The notes under the pieces: generated by a model
What the model was told of the DNA's origin: nothing
Database searches by the model: none
The model's input: only the letters and a program-made list of their open reading frames with translations
Program-made: the position numbers and the translations under genes
In this document: one piece after another, positions 33,481-45,099 of the stretch
Layout: every line of letters begins with the position of its first letter
How positions within the stretch are numbered: position 1 is the first letter of the stretch
Source of the DNA: Hirsutella rhossiliensis
Lineage: Eukaryota; Ascomycota; Sordariomycetes; Hypocreales; Ophiocordycipitaceae
NCBI RefSeq assembly: GCF_020360975.1
Contig: NW_025408673.1
Location: 3,162,001-3,226,000, forward strand
DNA length: 64,000 nucleotides
Direction of reading: 5' to 3'

Positions 33481-33905
33481 GGCTCATCCATGATGAAGTT
33501 CCTTAGCTGCTACGTCGCTTCTCGGCAGTTTCGAAGTGTTCACTCCGCGTTCAGAGCGTGTTTTGGAATGGGCCCTGACGGCATCAGCTTCGAGTGGTTG
33601 GGCTCCAAAGCTGCTCAGGCTCCACCGAGGGCTTTCCCAAAATGGCCTGGAGCTTCATGTACCCCGCTTTCACGTGATAGTTTCCCGTTCTGCTTGTCCT
33701 GCCCGCGACAACGCAGTAAACTCTTGGATAGATCACCACGCCGTCCTAAAGTCGAATCTTGAGCAACAGACCTTGTACGAGCACAAGACAAAATACTTGA
33801 AACGCCATGTCAGATCCTGTCACGGCTGCGGTCTTAGTACGCAAAGGTCCCCGCCTCGAAGAGCTATGCTAATATTGTTAGACGAGTCGTCGCCGGAGTC
33901 TTCAG

Positions 33906-34178
33906 GTGTCGAAAGATGTCTTCCCAAACCACAAGAAAGCGATAGTATACGTTAATGTGGATAATACGAACGAGCGGACATACCACTTTAAAGAATGCGA
34001 GAATGTTCTATTCCATACCAGTAGTGGCGAGACTGTATGGACGACGAGCGGCGACTTCACGATACCAATCCCCCAGGGAATAGGAGCGAGGGTGATTTGG
34101 GGAAATGTGCTTTCGGCTATGGATGCGGAGGCAGAAAAGAAAAAACAGGAAGAAACCAAGCAACAAAGACAGAGGTAG
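33906..34178 (+). CDS. uncharacterised 90-aa ORF
   Basis: The product (start MSKDVFPNHKKAIVYVNVDN) has an evenly mixed composition with FHTSSGETVWTTSGDFTIPI in the middle and a Lys/Gln-rich helical end (AEKKKQEETKQQRQR). The start may lie upstream. No family was recognised. It converges with the uncharacterised gene on the minus strand. Confidence 0.35.
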   Translation: MSKDVFPNHKKAIVYVNVDNTNERTYHFKECENVLFHTSSGETVWTTSGDFTIPIPQGIGARVIWGNVLSAMDAEAEKKKQEETKQQRQR

Positions 34179-34204
34179 AATGGGCCCATAGGCCTCTCCC
34201 CTCC

Positions 34205-35227
34205 CTACTTATCCGGGCCCTTGTACAGTTCCATGTCGATTATCGACGAGCATAACGTATATGCCAGGCGCAAGCAAAGTGTACCATGACCGAGGCCGCC
34301 GGGCCCCACAGTCAGTCTCGCACAAGCCGTTACATCCTCAATACGACTCTTTCGTTCCCATTGTCGAAGCTGACTGTGGTTCATTGCTTCCAGAAGGACA
34401 GTCGGAAAAACAGTCTCTAAGGCGGATACTGAGGCCGCTTCTAGTGTCGCCCTAGTACCTGATTGCGCGATATGTAACTGTTGCTGCGCTTCTGGAAAGA
34501 GTTCGATAGCAAGCCCATTGCTTAGTCCGACGTCCAGCCATAGTATTATGTCCTGGTAAACCCCGTCAGGTAATATTGCCACGGCACACTCTGTTAAGAG
34601 CCTCATGTTCGGATTGAGTTGCTCTCCGATCCGTTTGGGCGAGTCCAGGACAGCAGCATAGATCCGGTCCCCGAGAAGTCTTGGTAGAACGGCCATGTCC
34701 GCTGCACCAAAGCGAGCAGCTTGCACACCAACGTGGGGTACTGTATGCCTTGTCAACTTCTGCCAGAACTAACTCATCGCGTGGGAACACGAACCTTCGA
34801 ATAGTAGGCTCATCCATTCCAAGAATTCAGGATGGCTGTGGATTCCTTGTCTTCTCGCGGATTTATCAATCGTTTTCCTGATGTCGTCGCCAAGTAATAC
34901 TGGATATTTCTGCTTATATGATCGAGTAAACTGCAAGACGTTGAAGGTGGTGCAGGCCCTTGGCCCTACTGCTAAGACAAACGCCAAGAAATCATGAGGG
35001 AAACGAAAGATAAATTCTCGGTACTTGAAATGAGCTTTGCGTCGTCTACATTTGGCGGCATTCTCGGCCGAACTCCGTGCCACCGGAGCGTTGGGGAGCC
35101 GGCTGCAGACCTCTTCGAAGACCAAAGGAAGGCGTTGGTCCAGTCTTCCTTCGTATTCCAGGGGTATTCGCTGGAGATCCGCCAGCTCCTGGGAGACCTT
35201 GGAGAAATTCTTCATCCACGAGGCCAT
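34205..35227 (-). pseudogene. uncharacterised fungal gene, two frameshifts
   Basis: The start is MASWMKNFSKVSQELADLQR (35227). The first frame runs to PEFLEWM; a second gives DEPTIRRFVFPRDELVLAEV; a third continues HTVPHVGVQAARFGAADMAV, LNPNMRLLTECAVAILPDGV and IELFPEAQQQLHIAQSGTRA to a stop at 34205. The frame changes at about 34815 and 34750 each look like one lost base. The whole would be about 340 aa. No family was recognised. A Copia element lies 155 bases upstream of its start codon, in the probable promoter. Confidence 0.5.
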
Positions 35228-35382
35228 TCTTGTCGCGTCACCGAGTTAGATAGAAATGATTCGTGGTGCAGTGGGCAAGGTTGGTAAGGTATTAAAGGAC
35301 TCCGTAGACGCATGAAGGAATCTGACTTGCGCCGCTGCTCGCCCGCATAAGGAGTACCAACTACCAAATAAAATACGGTAGT

Positions 35383-35585
35383 TGTCGGGAGGTCTGTACT
35401 GCAGTAACGCAATGGGTTGTATTCAAGATGTCTTGCTAGGAAGGGAGGAAAGGGAATGAGGGGGCACACTACGTGCCCTTTATACACGGATCCCCGAGGT
35501 CCATACACGTGACGCTAAGGGTCACGTGTGCGTGTGTGCGCACCTCCCTTACAATCCTACTATAGCTATATGCTACATTCCCACA
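35383..35585 (-). repeat. Copia-A 3' LTR
   Basis: 203 bp, TG...CA ends on either strand. It contains GTCACGTGTGCGTGTGTGCG and a TATA-like region. By eye it is identical to the other LTR except for GGGGG in place of GGG. Confidence 0.95.
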
Positions 35586-35733
35586 CTGGCAAATCTTCTT
35601 TTATCGCTGCAATCGCAGCAGTAGCAGCAGGTGCGGGAGCGTAGCAGCAACCGCAAGGGTGCGAAAAGAGTGACGGTTCGAGCGGCAGCTAGCGGGAGGG
35701 CGTTCGACTGATCCTTCTATCCTAATCGTAAGG

Positions 35734-36222
35734 CTATTGGTCTGTGATCTTCCGTATCGTCGTTGCTAGTGATATCCCAATATCGAATCCGTTGACCATG
35801 CCGTAGATCTCTGATGCTAGCACGCTTCGGGTGACCCTCTTACACTTCGTTGAGCTCCAATGGAGGACATTGCCCTTGATCCCGAATTGGTCTTTGGTAC
35901 GTGCGGTCTCGGTCTCATTGACTAGGGCAATGACGAAGCCTAGCTGTGACGATAGGTCCTTATTGTTCGCAAAGGAACCGTCGGTAAAGATGATAAGCTT
36001 GGCATTGGCGAGGTCAATAGGGATATACGTTAGGCCTCGCTGCTGGTGGTCTTTCTGCCATTGAAGCCGCTTGTTGAGGTCGTGCAATCCTCTTCCGTAG
36101 GGGTTTGGACCTGGGCAGCAATAGAGATGTCGAATGAGGCCTCTGGTTGACAGATTGAAGCCACATACGCGCCACGGGCACGCTGTTCCACGTACTGTTG
36201 GGCTCGATCGTATGCCTTGATG
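35734..36222 (-). pseudogene. Copia-A RNase H domain, C-terminally truncated
   Basis: The reading holds YIPIDLANAKLIIFTDGSFA (first RNase H Asp), NNKDLSSQLGFVIALVNETE, WSSTKCKRVTRSVLASEIYG (Glu) and ends TTIRKITDQ. The related Copia-B continues for about 110 residues (ICTDSYSLYECL ... NPADAMTKA) that are missing here, so Copia-A has an internal deletion or early stop in RNase H and could not complete its cycle alone. Confidence 0.8.
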
Positions 36223-36406
36223 CAGTGTTGCTAATAATATAAACAATACGTATATTGGCAATATGGACCCCTCGCAATATTATTGTATTGTCAAGAGGTG
36301 CGTATTGTATTGCGCAATATGGCATTGGTCCATATTGTATTGTATTGCCAGTGACCAAATATATTGCCAGTAAAACAATATATCCGTATATCCCACGTGA
36401 CCCTCA

Positions 36407-38575
36407 TTATTCAACCGTCGTTGCTGAAATATCGTCACCCTGAAAATCCTGTATCCCAAACCATGACTTCAAGCACTCCAATGCCTGAATTACATCACTC
36501 CCAAGTCGATTTCGACGGTCTGTGATGGTTATTTTTGCCCCAGAGAAGAGTCTTTCGGGCTCAGCAGACATTGGGGAATTGACAGTATATCCACCGCCAT
36601 TTTGCTCAGGTATGGGTAGTTCTTTTGCTGTGTTTCCTCCAGCCACCATGCGAGGGCGCTTGTGAACCCATAAACCCGTTCAGACTTACAATATCGCTCG
36701 TACTCGTCTGTGATAAGTGCTGGTTGTAGGTGCTTGTTTCTCCAATTCAAGAACTCGTTCGTGGTCGTCAACGGAACCTCAGATAGAGAAGGCGGCTCCA
36801 CAGGTTTATAATCATCCCACAGTGTCTCCATCAGCTTCTTTGACGAGTCAGCCCACTCCTTCTTCCAGTTTTCGTGTATGTAGTGCCATTTATGCGAAGG
36901 GTGAAGCACAATCGCAGCGACGTAGGCAGGCGATTCGTCAGTAAGACAATAGTACTTATCCATCTTCGCCCAGCCCGAGTTATACATTGGTGCCATAATC
37001 GGATCGTCGATATGTGCCTCTTTTCCTGCTTCGAATTGCGCCAATACGAAGTCCATAGCCAAGAGAACATTGTCAAGAGTTGCAAACGATGACTCAAGGG
37101 CCTTTGTCGTCATTTTAAGCTTCTCCAAGAAAGACTTGATCTTCTCGAGGATGACCCACTCCTCGGGAGAGCTCGTCTCCGGCACAATCTCCTTCCACCC
37201 ATTTGTTGAAATATCCCTCGACTGCGCCTCTAAGATGCAAGGCCGCTCGTAGCATGGTGTACCACGAACTCCACCTCGTGTCATTATCTCGCGCAAGCTT
37301 GCGATTATGGCTGATGGCCAGAAACTTTTGGCGACGCTGAACACTACTTTGGACGAAAACCACGAAGTTGTGGAGCTTGCCAAGGGACCCTTTTCCGCCA
37401 CGCCTCGATCTCTTTTAGTGTCACATTATGCCCATCACGTTCGTCGTCTTTGAGCTTCTCATTATCGGTAACGAAGAGGAAAGCTTTGGCGGCAAGGTTG
37501 ATAATGTGACCTTGGCAGCGGAGTCGGTGAGATTTGGGATCGTATCGAATGTCATATCGACGTAGAAGGCCTGTAAATGTTAGGGCCAGTCAGAAAAACA
37601 GTGCGCCGTACTTACCAAGGAAAGAGATCTCATCATTGTATCGTTATTGCCTGCATTGTCCATCACAAAATATCCAAGGTTGGAAGCAAACCCCAGTCAT
37701 CAACCACTTCCAAAATTGCCCTTGCCAGGTGATATCCGTCGTGCTCACTGTCGATGTCTTTCAAAGCCAAGACATGGTGTTCCAACTGACTGTCTTCTGC
37801 AACGTAATGAGCAACTACGCCTAAGATGGCCAAAGAGTTGGGAAGTCCATAGGTCGCAGCTGATATGAATTTTTGACTTTGCTGACTGGATGCGCTGCTT
37901 GACCTTCTCCTTCTGACCTTCGTACTGCCGCATAATCCATTTCTTGATGGTCTCGTGTGTATCTGGAAGCCAAGTATCGATATCGGCGTTGAGGTAGGCT
38001 AAGAATGCTCGGAATTCTGGGCATTCCACAAGCCTAAATGGGAGAGAACAGGACGTAATAAACCTTACGTATAAAGCTTCGAGCTGGTCTGGGTCGATCG
38101 AGTCTCCGGATTGATCGTTGAGCCGACGGCGTTTTCGGGGATGTTCTTTGGCCGTAACACGAGCTATCTCGAGAATAGTTCGTATATTCGTGACTTTGGC
38201 AGTTCGTGGCGCGCCTTTTGGGAGGCCGTGACCGTCAGGAGGAGGATCCGTAAGGTGCTTGGCTGGGGCCGCAGTTCCACCGGAACAGCAATACGTTTTG
38301 TCACAGTGTTTGCAGCGCCATTCTTCTTTTCCGGTCCGCTGATTGTAGTATTTCGTCTCTATGTCCTCGTCTGGCATATGAGAAAAGACCCATGATGTTC
38401 TTGGCTTGGCCGAAGGGTTTATGGAGGCCGTGCGAGGTTGCGACGATTGGCATTCAGTGGTTTGGGTCTCATCTGGATCATGCAACCGTGGGCTGGAAAT
38501 CTCCGAGTATTCGTCTGATATTGACGAATCCCGTCGCGGCGATGTTTGAACAAAAGGCAGGCGTTGTTGAGGCAT
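36407..38575 (-). pseudogene. hAT transposase of the nested element, one intron, frameshifts
   Basis: The start is MPQQRLPFVQTSPRRDSS (38575). A BED finger (WVFSHMPDEDI ... WRCKHCDKTYCCSGG ... KHL), the block CSLPFRLVECPEFRAFLAYL, and KIHISCDLWTSQ (first catalytic Asp) come next, followed by frame changes. A 45-nt intron (37571-37615; GTAAGT, CTAAC, TACAG) precedes LLRRYDIRYDPKSHRLRCQG and HIINLAAKAFLF. Later come DNDTRWSSWYTMLRAALHLR, KWHYIHENWKKEWADSSKKL and LAWWLEETQQKNYPYLSKMA; a shift near 36590 leads to SAEPERLFSGAKITITDRRN and the stop at 36407. Several single-base shifts interrupt it. Confidence 0.85.
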
Positions 38576-38634
38576 CGAGATTGCTTGTAAGTCCTGGGGT
38601 GGGAAAGCGGGGTTGAGGAGGAAAACAGTGTTTG

Positions 38635-38834
38635 TGTTGGATCCACCTGTGCACTAGGCACCGATCGCGCACGTATAACTAATCGACCGCGCTAGTCACG
38701 TGCGAGTAAGAGGTGAGACACAGGGAGGAAGGTCTTTGCACACAGTTTGTATGGGACACGTTTCCCTAGTTACACAAGATATAACCAATTGAACCAGTTC
38801 GAATAACCTCACTGCAGTGAAGAGCCTGTCCACA
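38635..38834 (+). repeat. Copia-B 5' LTR
   Basis: 200 bp, begins TGTTGGATCC and ends GTCCACA. Identical by eye to 44527-44726. Confidence 0.97.
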
Positions 38835-39101
38835 CTGATCAGTGTCGCCCGGCAAAGGTGACACAGAACAGCAAGACGGAAGAGAGCTAACCTATCGTCA
38901 CGCTCTGCAAAGCGAGCTCCTGACGGTAGGATAGTTGCTACAACGCGCGGATTGCTACGAAGACTCTGCATCAGAGCCCACTCTAGTTATCCAACCGTGC
39001 CTAAGCTTTGCTGTCATCAGCGACCCTTAGGCGTGCCCTATCGCACATTGATAACCTCATTGACACCCTGTGCCCTGTTTCTCAGCACACAGCCTGTCAA
39101 T

Positions 39102-40679
39102 ATGTCTGACAATTCATCTGCCGCACTAGCCCCGGCAACAGCCCAGGATACCCCGGCCAACGTGTCTCTCGAAGACAGGCAACTCGTTGAACGGAACCTG
39201 ACGATCGTGGAGCTCCTTCACTCCCGATCAGGCATTTCGACGCGGATTTCCTCAACGAACCTATCACCCAGAGCTCCTCCTTGTCCACCGCAACAGCTTC
39301 TTCTTAGGCTGTGTGGCAACATACACGGTGGATAAACGTAACCACGGAATTGCCCTGCTTGGGGATCTGTATAACGACTTCACGGGATGGAGCTATGATG
39401 ACTTCGAACTAATCAACCCACGCCTTAGATCAAGACTCCGGACGCTTCTCAGAATTAGGGGGATCTATATGGGCAAGGCCAACTCTAGCATCTCTCGAGC
39501 TTTATGTGGCCTTCTAACAAGTAACGAACTTCCTGAATGGGATGAGAACGAGTTGCTTGGTCAAGAGGTTGCTGAAAACACCGTGGCATATAAGGTGAAA
39601 CAGAAGCTGCTCCAAGGAACTGTTAAAGCGGCTATATCGTCACCGGCACCGGTAGTAATCCAGCAGCCAACTATTACCCGACCGGCGGAACCGGAATCCC
39701 CTCAGATCATTGAGACCCATCAACCCGCTCAGCAAGAGCCTCAGCATCAATGGCGCGAATCCCCTCGGTATCAGCAGACGCTCCCGTACGGACTACCAAC
39801 TTCCGAGATGCATACACGAGCATTCCACCTGTTCGATTCGAGAACGAGGAAGTTGAGGCCGATCTCACGATTAGATTCATTAAGATATGGGACAAGAAAC
39901 TAGCCTATACCGGCGAACCATACGATATCTTCGATGACAAGATCCGGAAATTCATGAGCGTGTGCCGTCAAGCAAACATTCCTCCGTCTAAATTCCATGG
40001 TGTTTTCCCTTCGATTCTGGCCAAGGAAGCTCAGTCCTTCTTTCTACACGAAATCAGCACTGATTTAACCTTCGCTGAGATGTATCAGAAGATGAAAGAG
40101 CACTTTGACACCGAAATCAACCAGAAGATGTATCATACCCACTGGAGCACCCTCACCTTCAGCCGACTTCGGGCTGAGATGCCCGGTAAGTCATCTGACG
40201 AGGTCCTCCAGGCCCTTCTTACGAAATTGCGGCTCTGTAGGAGAGCACTCGGGGATAAGTCTGGCGGCGAAGGTGGCCTGATCGATGCAACGCTCAGGGC
40301 GTGCCGTGGTGTGCCTGAATTCCGACTCGCGATATACTCTCCCGCACCTACATTTGAGGGATTGGCATCACAGCTTCGATCATCGCTATCTGCCATGCAA
40401 GATGAACGATCTGAACAACCCAGTGGCCAATATCCCCAAGACCTGGATAGAGGACATGATCAGCACTTCGTGGATCGCAAATTTCAGCGAAATTCCGGCG
40501 GAACAAGAGGTCAATCACAAAGGCGTCAGCCAAATTGGAAGAAGAAATGCTACGTTTGCGGCAAGGAAGGTTGTTTCTCAACGAGACATCCTGAAAACGA
40601 GAGAAAAGCAGCCAAAGAGAAGTATCTACGAGAGAGGCTTCCACGGTCAATCTCGTTCGTATGCTATGTTCTTGGCTGA
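39102..40679 (+). pseudogene. Copia-B gag region, frameshifted
   Basis: Start MSDNSSAALAPATAQDTPAN at 39102; shifts near 39230 and 39800. The pieces NHGIALLGDLYNDFTGWSYD, KIWDKKLAYTGEPYDIFDDK, HWSTLTFSRLRAEMPGKSSD and LRACRGVPEFRLAIYSPAP form the capsid part. The zinc knuckle reads KKCYVCGKEGCFSTRHPENE, i.e. C-X2-C-X4-C-X4-H, with the last two ligands swapped relative to the usual CCHC. Confidence 0.85.
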
Positions 40680-40866
40680 CTATGAAGGAATCACAGGATC
40701 AGGATGACTCGAGAACCGAGGAATCCGATGATTCTGACTCCTCTGACCCTTATGAATCGTTCTACGCTGCTGCGACCTTTCTGTCCAACGAAGCTTTCCA
40801 TCATCGGATCTCTCAGTAGGCATCAAGTTATTCAACAGTGACGAACCCACACAATTCATACTAGAT

Positions 40867-43800
40867 CGTTACTCTCAAGACTCGTTCCAAGGAATCATGC
40901 CGGACACAGGTGCGGCATGCATATCGACGGGAGGAATCGAACAACTGCGTGCTCTCCAACGAGAGATGCCCCCAGTCCAATTCCGTGATGATCGCAAGCC
41001 CGAACCAGTTAGATTTGGTGCAGGAAGATTGGAAACACCACTTGGCGTGATCACCTTGAACACACCAGTGGGAGAGGTTGATTTTCATATAGTCAACGTG
41101 CCAACGCCATTCCTCCTATGCCTAGCTGATATGGATCGGCTCGGCGTATATTTAAATAACGTCACGAACGAGCTCGTTGGCAATGGTGTGAGCGTTCCAG
41201 TGATTCGAAGATGGGGTCACGCGTGGTTCTTCTTGCGGAAACAAGAGGCATCAGTGGCATATCTCACGGAGGCTGAATTGCGGCGCCTCCACACGCGTTT
41301 TGGTCATCCATCCGTGTATCGGCTGCACAAGCTGCTGAATTCGGCTGGCCATGATGTGGAAATCGAAGCTCTGGAAATGATCAAGAAGTTCTGCCACTAC
41401 TGTCAGATGAAATCCGACCCGCCACGAAGGTTCAAGTTCAGCTTGAAGGATGATTGTGACTTCAATTACGAAGTCATCGTTGATGTCATGACATTGGGTG
41501 GCAGACCAGTCCTCCATGTTGTTGATCAAGCCACTGCCTATCAGGCAGGAGATTCCTATCCAACATGACGGCCAAGGAAACGTGGCTCGCGTTGAAACAA
41601 TGTTGGATGGATACATACCTTGGACCACCCGATGTGATCACTCATGACGCAGGCACGAATTTCGCTGCTGCCGAGTTCCAAGCAGAAGCGAAATTGATGG
41701 GAATAACGTGTCATCAGGTGCCTGTGGAAGCACATTGGGCTGTTGGGAAGGTTGAGAAGTATCATGTGCCCGTCCGAAGAGCATATGATATATTAAAGGC
41801 AGAGCTGAAGGATACCGTGAGCCCTGATCAAGTCCTTCAAATGGCTTTCAAGGCTGTCAACGACACAGCCGGTCCGGATGGCCTCGTTCCAACCCTCCTC
41901 GTCTTCGGTGCTCTGCCTCGAATGACGATGGATTCGCCGCCTACACCTTCCGCAATGGCAAGAGCTAAGGCGGTGTGGCGAACGATGTCAGAGCTGAGGA
42001 AGATCAACGCCCAGAGGAAGGTTCAGACCGCGTTAAATACGCGTAATGGGCCTGATACAGCGTTGCGCCTGCCCTATCCCTGGCGCTAGGAAGCGAAGTT
42101 CGCGTATTTCGCGAGAAGCACGGATGGCAAGGCCCATATAAAGTGCTCGAGGTGACGGATACGGAAATCGCAGTTGACCTGGACAACGGACCAGCGAAAT
42201 TTCGCAGTACATGCGTCCAACCGTACTATCGTCACCCGGAATCGCTCCTTCCTCAGTTGCAACCCGACCCTAGCCCTAGCCGCACAGACCCATCAACACA
42301 ACAATCACTCCTTCCTCAACACAATCCGATCAACAACATCCTCTTCAAAACCCTCTTCCCTTCCACCCACAACTCAACAACCTCTTCCTCTTCCTACCAC
42401 AGAAGACCAACCCAAACCTTTCGAATACCCTGAGCCAAAGAGGCCGCGCAGGCGTGGCCGACCTAGGAAGGATGCTGCACAAATGGCACATCAGAATCCA
42501 CTATTGTTTGCTCACCCGTTCAATTTATCGTTCATCATGAAGCTAATGCGTTTCTTGTTCGAAAAGAAATGGAACATCTCGGCCTAGCCAAGCGGCTACG
42601 AGCTGAAGGAAAGATCACAAGCACCGGTTTCCCATTTGAAGCTTCCGACACACTCGAGCTCACGAACCTCCTCGCCGCTGGGGTCATTGTACCCGAAGAA
42701 TTCGATGCGAATAAACATGGTGGATATCGTGTCTTCAAATCACGAATGGTCAGAGAGGTTAAGGAAGAAATACTGCAACGCCATACGAGAAATCACGCCT
42801 CGTTGTGCAAGGATACAATGATGATGGGAAACGTGGGATCCTCACACAAGCCCCTACCATCAGCCGGCCCGCACAACGCGTGGCCTTGGCCTTAGCACCG
42901 TTTCTCTGCACACGGGATATGTTCATCATGATCAGAGACATCACGATGGCATACACACAATCCCAGACCAAGCTGGCCCGTGTCATCCTTGCAGCCCTTC
43001 CTCAAGAACTCAAAAGAAGATATCCAGAGGGAACAATCCTGCGAATCGTGAAGCCGCTATATGGCATCGCAGAGGCAGGAGCCCACTGGTTCAACACATA
43101 TCACGACCATCACTGCCGCAAGCTTAATATGGAAACCTCTTCGTTTGACCCGTGCCTTCTGATCACGGCAAACAACATCGCCGACAAGGACCTGTTTGGC
43201 ATCGCGGCCTTGCAAACGGATGACACATTCATTGTTGGCACAGATGCATTTCTCAAGATCGAGGAGAAAGAACTCTGCTTTAAGGCCAAGCCAAAAGAGA
43301 TTCTCCAAGAAGGTTCCATCTGCGACTTTAACGGCAGCCGCCTGACCATACAAAATGGCTGTGTCATCGTCAGGCAGAAGGGCCAAGCCCAAAACCTCGA
43401 GGAGATCAATCTTCAGGCATCAAGTAGGCATCAGGATTATGCTGCTCAACGCGCCCGGGGCATATATCGCTTCGATTTGCCAACCCGAAGCAACATACGA
43501 TTGTTCCGTTGCGGCACAAGCCCAAGAGCCCGTTAATACCGACTTCAAGGCTTTGAACAAGCGGATTGAATGGCAGATCAACAATCCCGACCGTGGCCTA
43601 TGTTACATACCCATCGATCTCGAGAGCGCGAAGATCTTTGTGTTCACCGATGGATCATTCGCCAACAATAAGGATTTAAGCTCTCAAATCGGCTTTGTGA
43701 TTATCATCGCCAATGAGACCGCGCAATCAACCGATTCATTTTCCATCCGCGGAAACATTCTTCATTGAGCTCAACTAAATGCAAGCGCGTTACTCGAAGC

Positions 43801-44193
43801 GTTCTTGCATCAGAGATCTATGGATTGACATCGGGCTTCGATCTCGCATTTGTGATCAAGCAAACGGTCAATACGATCGCACAACGCCTTGATCTGAAGC
43901 AAATCCCGCTCGTCATTTGCACAGATTCATATAGCCTCTATGAGTGCCTCGTCAAACTTGGCACCACAACAGAGAAGCGACTCATGATAGATATCATGGC
44001 GCTGAGGCAGGCATATGAATCAAGGGATATTGCGGAAATCCGTTGGGTCAACGGCGCAGATAACCCTGCCGATGCTATGACGAAGGCATCACCAAACAGC
44101 GCCCTCACGCAGTTTATTAGCGACAATCAGCTAAACGTGAGGGTGGAAGGATTCGTTCATCGCAATAACACAACAATTCTCGACGAGATTTAA
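40867..44193 (+). pseudogene. Copia-B pol (protease, integrase, RT, RNase H), frameshifted
   Basis: Protease: GIMPDTGAACISTGG. Integrase: HH-CC finger (LHTRFGHPSVYRLHKLLNSA ... CHYCQMK), VIVDVMTL (D), HDAGTNFAAAEF (D), VEAHWAVGKVEKYH (E). Reverse transcriptase: VFKSRMVREVKEE, DITMAYTQSQTKLARVILAA and FGIAALQTDDTFIVG, where QTDD stands at the usual YVDD. RNase H: IFVFTDGSFANNKDLSSQIG, STKCKRVTRSVLASEIYG, ICTDSYSLYECL, NPADAMTKA. Shifts near 41550, 42090, 42550, 42790, 43420 and 43768; several look like one lost base in a doublet (for example GG to G at 43768). With identical LTRs these breaks are recent, inherited from a trans-mobilised copy, or sequence errors. Confidence 0.88.
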
Positions 44194-44526
44194 TCGGTTT
44201 TTCGTTCCCTTCTTCTGCTTTACCGTCGTTCTTTTATTCCATTCACATTAACGAGGAGATCCTCGTGTCCATATTCCAACGTGGGACCGATGGAATCAGC
44301 TAGCGCATCCGGCGCTCGAAATGCGGCCCATGATGGCGTGTGGCAGAACACACCCAGTGTGGTGAGGCTACAGTCAGAGCACACTATCCAACATAGTGAT
44401 GCATCGTGGTAGGAGTTTGTTGGTGTTCTTGTTCGTGTTTTTCCTATCTCATCTTAATTCGCTGTGTTTGGTGTGTTTTTGGTGGATTGATTAGTGCGCG
44501 ATCATCGATTTAGAAAGAGGTTCCAG

Positions 44527-44726
44527 TGTTGGATCCACCTGTGCACTAGGCACCGATCGCGCACGTATAACTAATCGACCGCGCTAGTCACGTGCGAGTA
44601 AGAGGTGAGACACAGGGAGGAAGGTCTTTGCACACAGTTTGTATGGGACACGTTTCCCTAGTTACACAAGATATAACCAATTGAACCAGTTCGAATAACC
44701 TCACTGCAGTGAAGAGCCTGTCCACA
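44527..44726 (+). repeat. Copia-B 3' LTR
   Basis: 200 bp, the partner of 38635-38834 with no difference seen by eye. Confidence 0.97.
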
Positions 44727-45099
44727 GTTTGGACGGCGAGCCGCTACCCTGTAGGTCTGGATTTATACATACATTTACGCGTTTCCGTGCGCCAATAGGA
44801 AACTTTTACGTCCTGGAGGTCCGCCAGACGAAAAACAATACATAGAACATGCTTATATTTACGCGTGTTTTTTGACGCGTCATCATATTGGCGCGAATTG
44901 GGGAACGGAAAGGCGAATGACTACCAACCAATACAAACAATACAAGCCATATATTGCCAGTATGGAAGGCGCTATATTGTATCGTCACAATATGACGGCG
45001 AGCATATTGTATTGGTACAATATGAGAAATCGCGTATTGTATTGTATATACTGCAGTATACTACTTTATTGTCATATTATTAGCAACACTGCCTTGATG

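Larger units (their letters stand above)
38635..44726 (+). mobile_element. Copia-B retrotransposon (innermost element, 6092 bp)
   Basis: Two 200-bp LTRs (38635-38834 and 44527-44726), identical by eye, and an exact 5-bp target duplication GTTTG (38630-38634, 44727-44731) define it. CTGATCAGTG follows the 5' LTR (likely primer-binding site) and AGAAAGAGG lies near the 3' LTR (polypurine tract). Order: gag, protease, integrase, reverse transcriptase, RNase H. It is related to Copia-A but clearly diverged. Confidence 0.97.
36223..45091 (-). mobile_element. hAT element inserted in Copia-A (2772 bp plus nested Copia-B)
   Basis: Ends are perfect 18-base inverted repeats, CAGTGTTGCTAATAATAT, at 36223 and 45091. 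The 8-bp target duplication CCTTGATG is exact (36215-36222 and 45092-45099). Joining the flanks restores the Copia-A frame ...EPIDIKAYDRAQQYVEQ. Both ends are rich in CAATAC/TATTGTA motifs. The transposase lies on the minus strand; Copia-B is inserted between its start codon and the right end. Confidence 0.95.
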
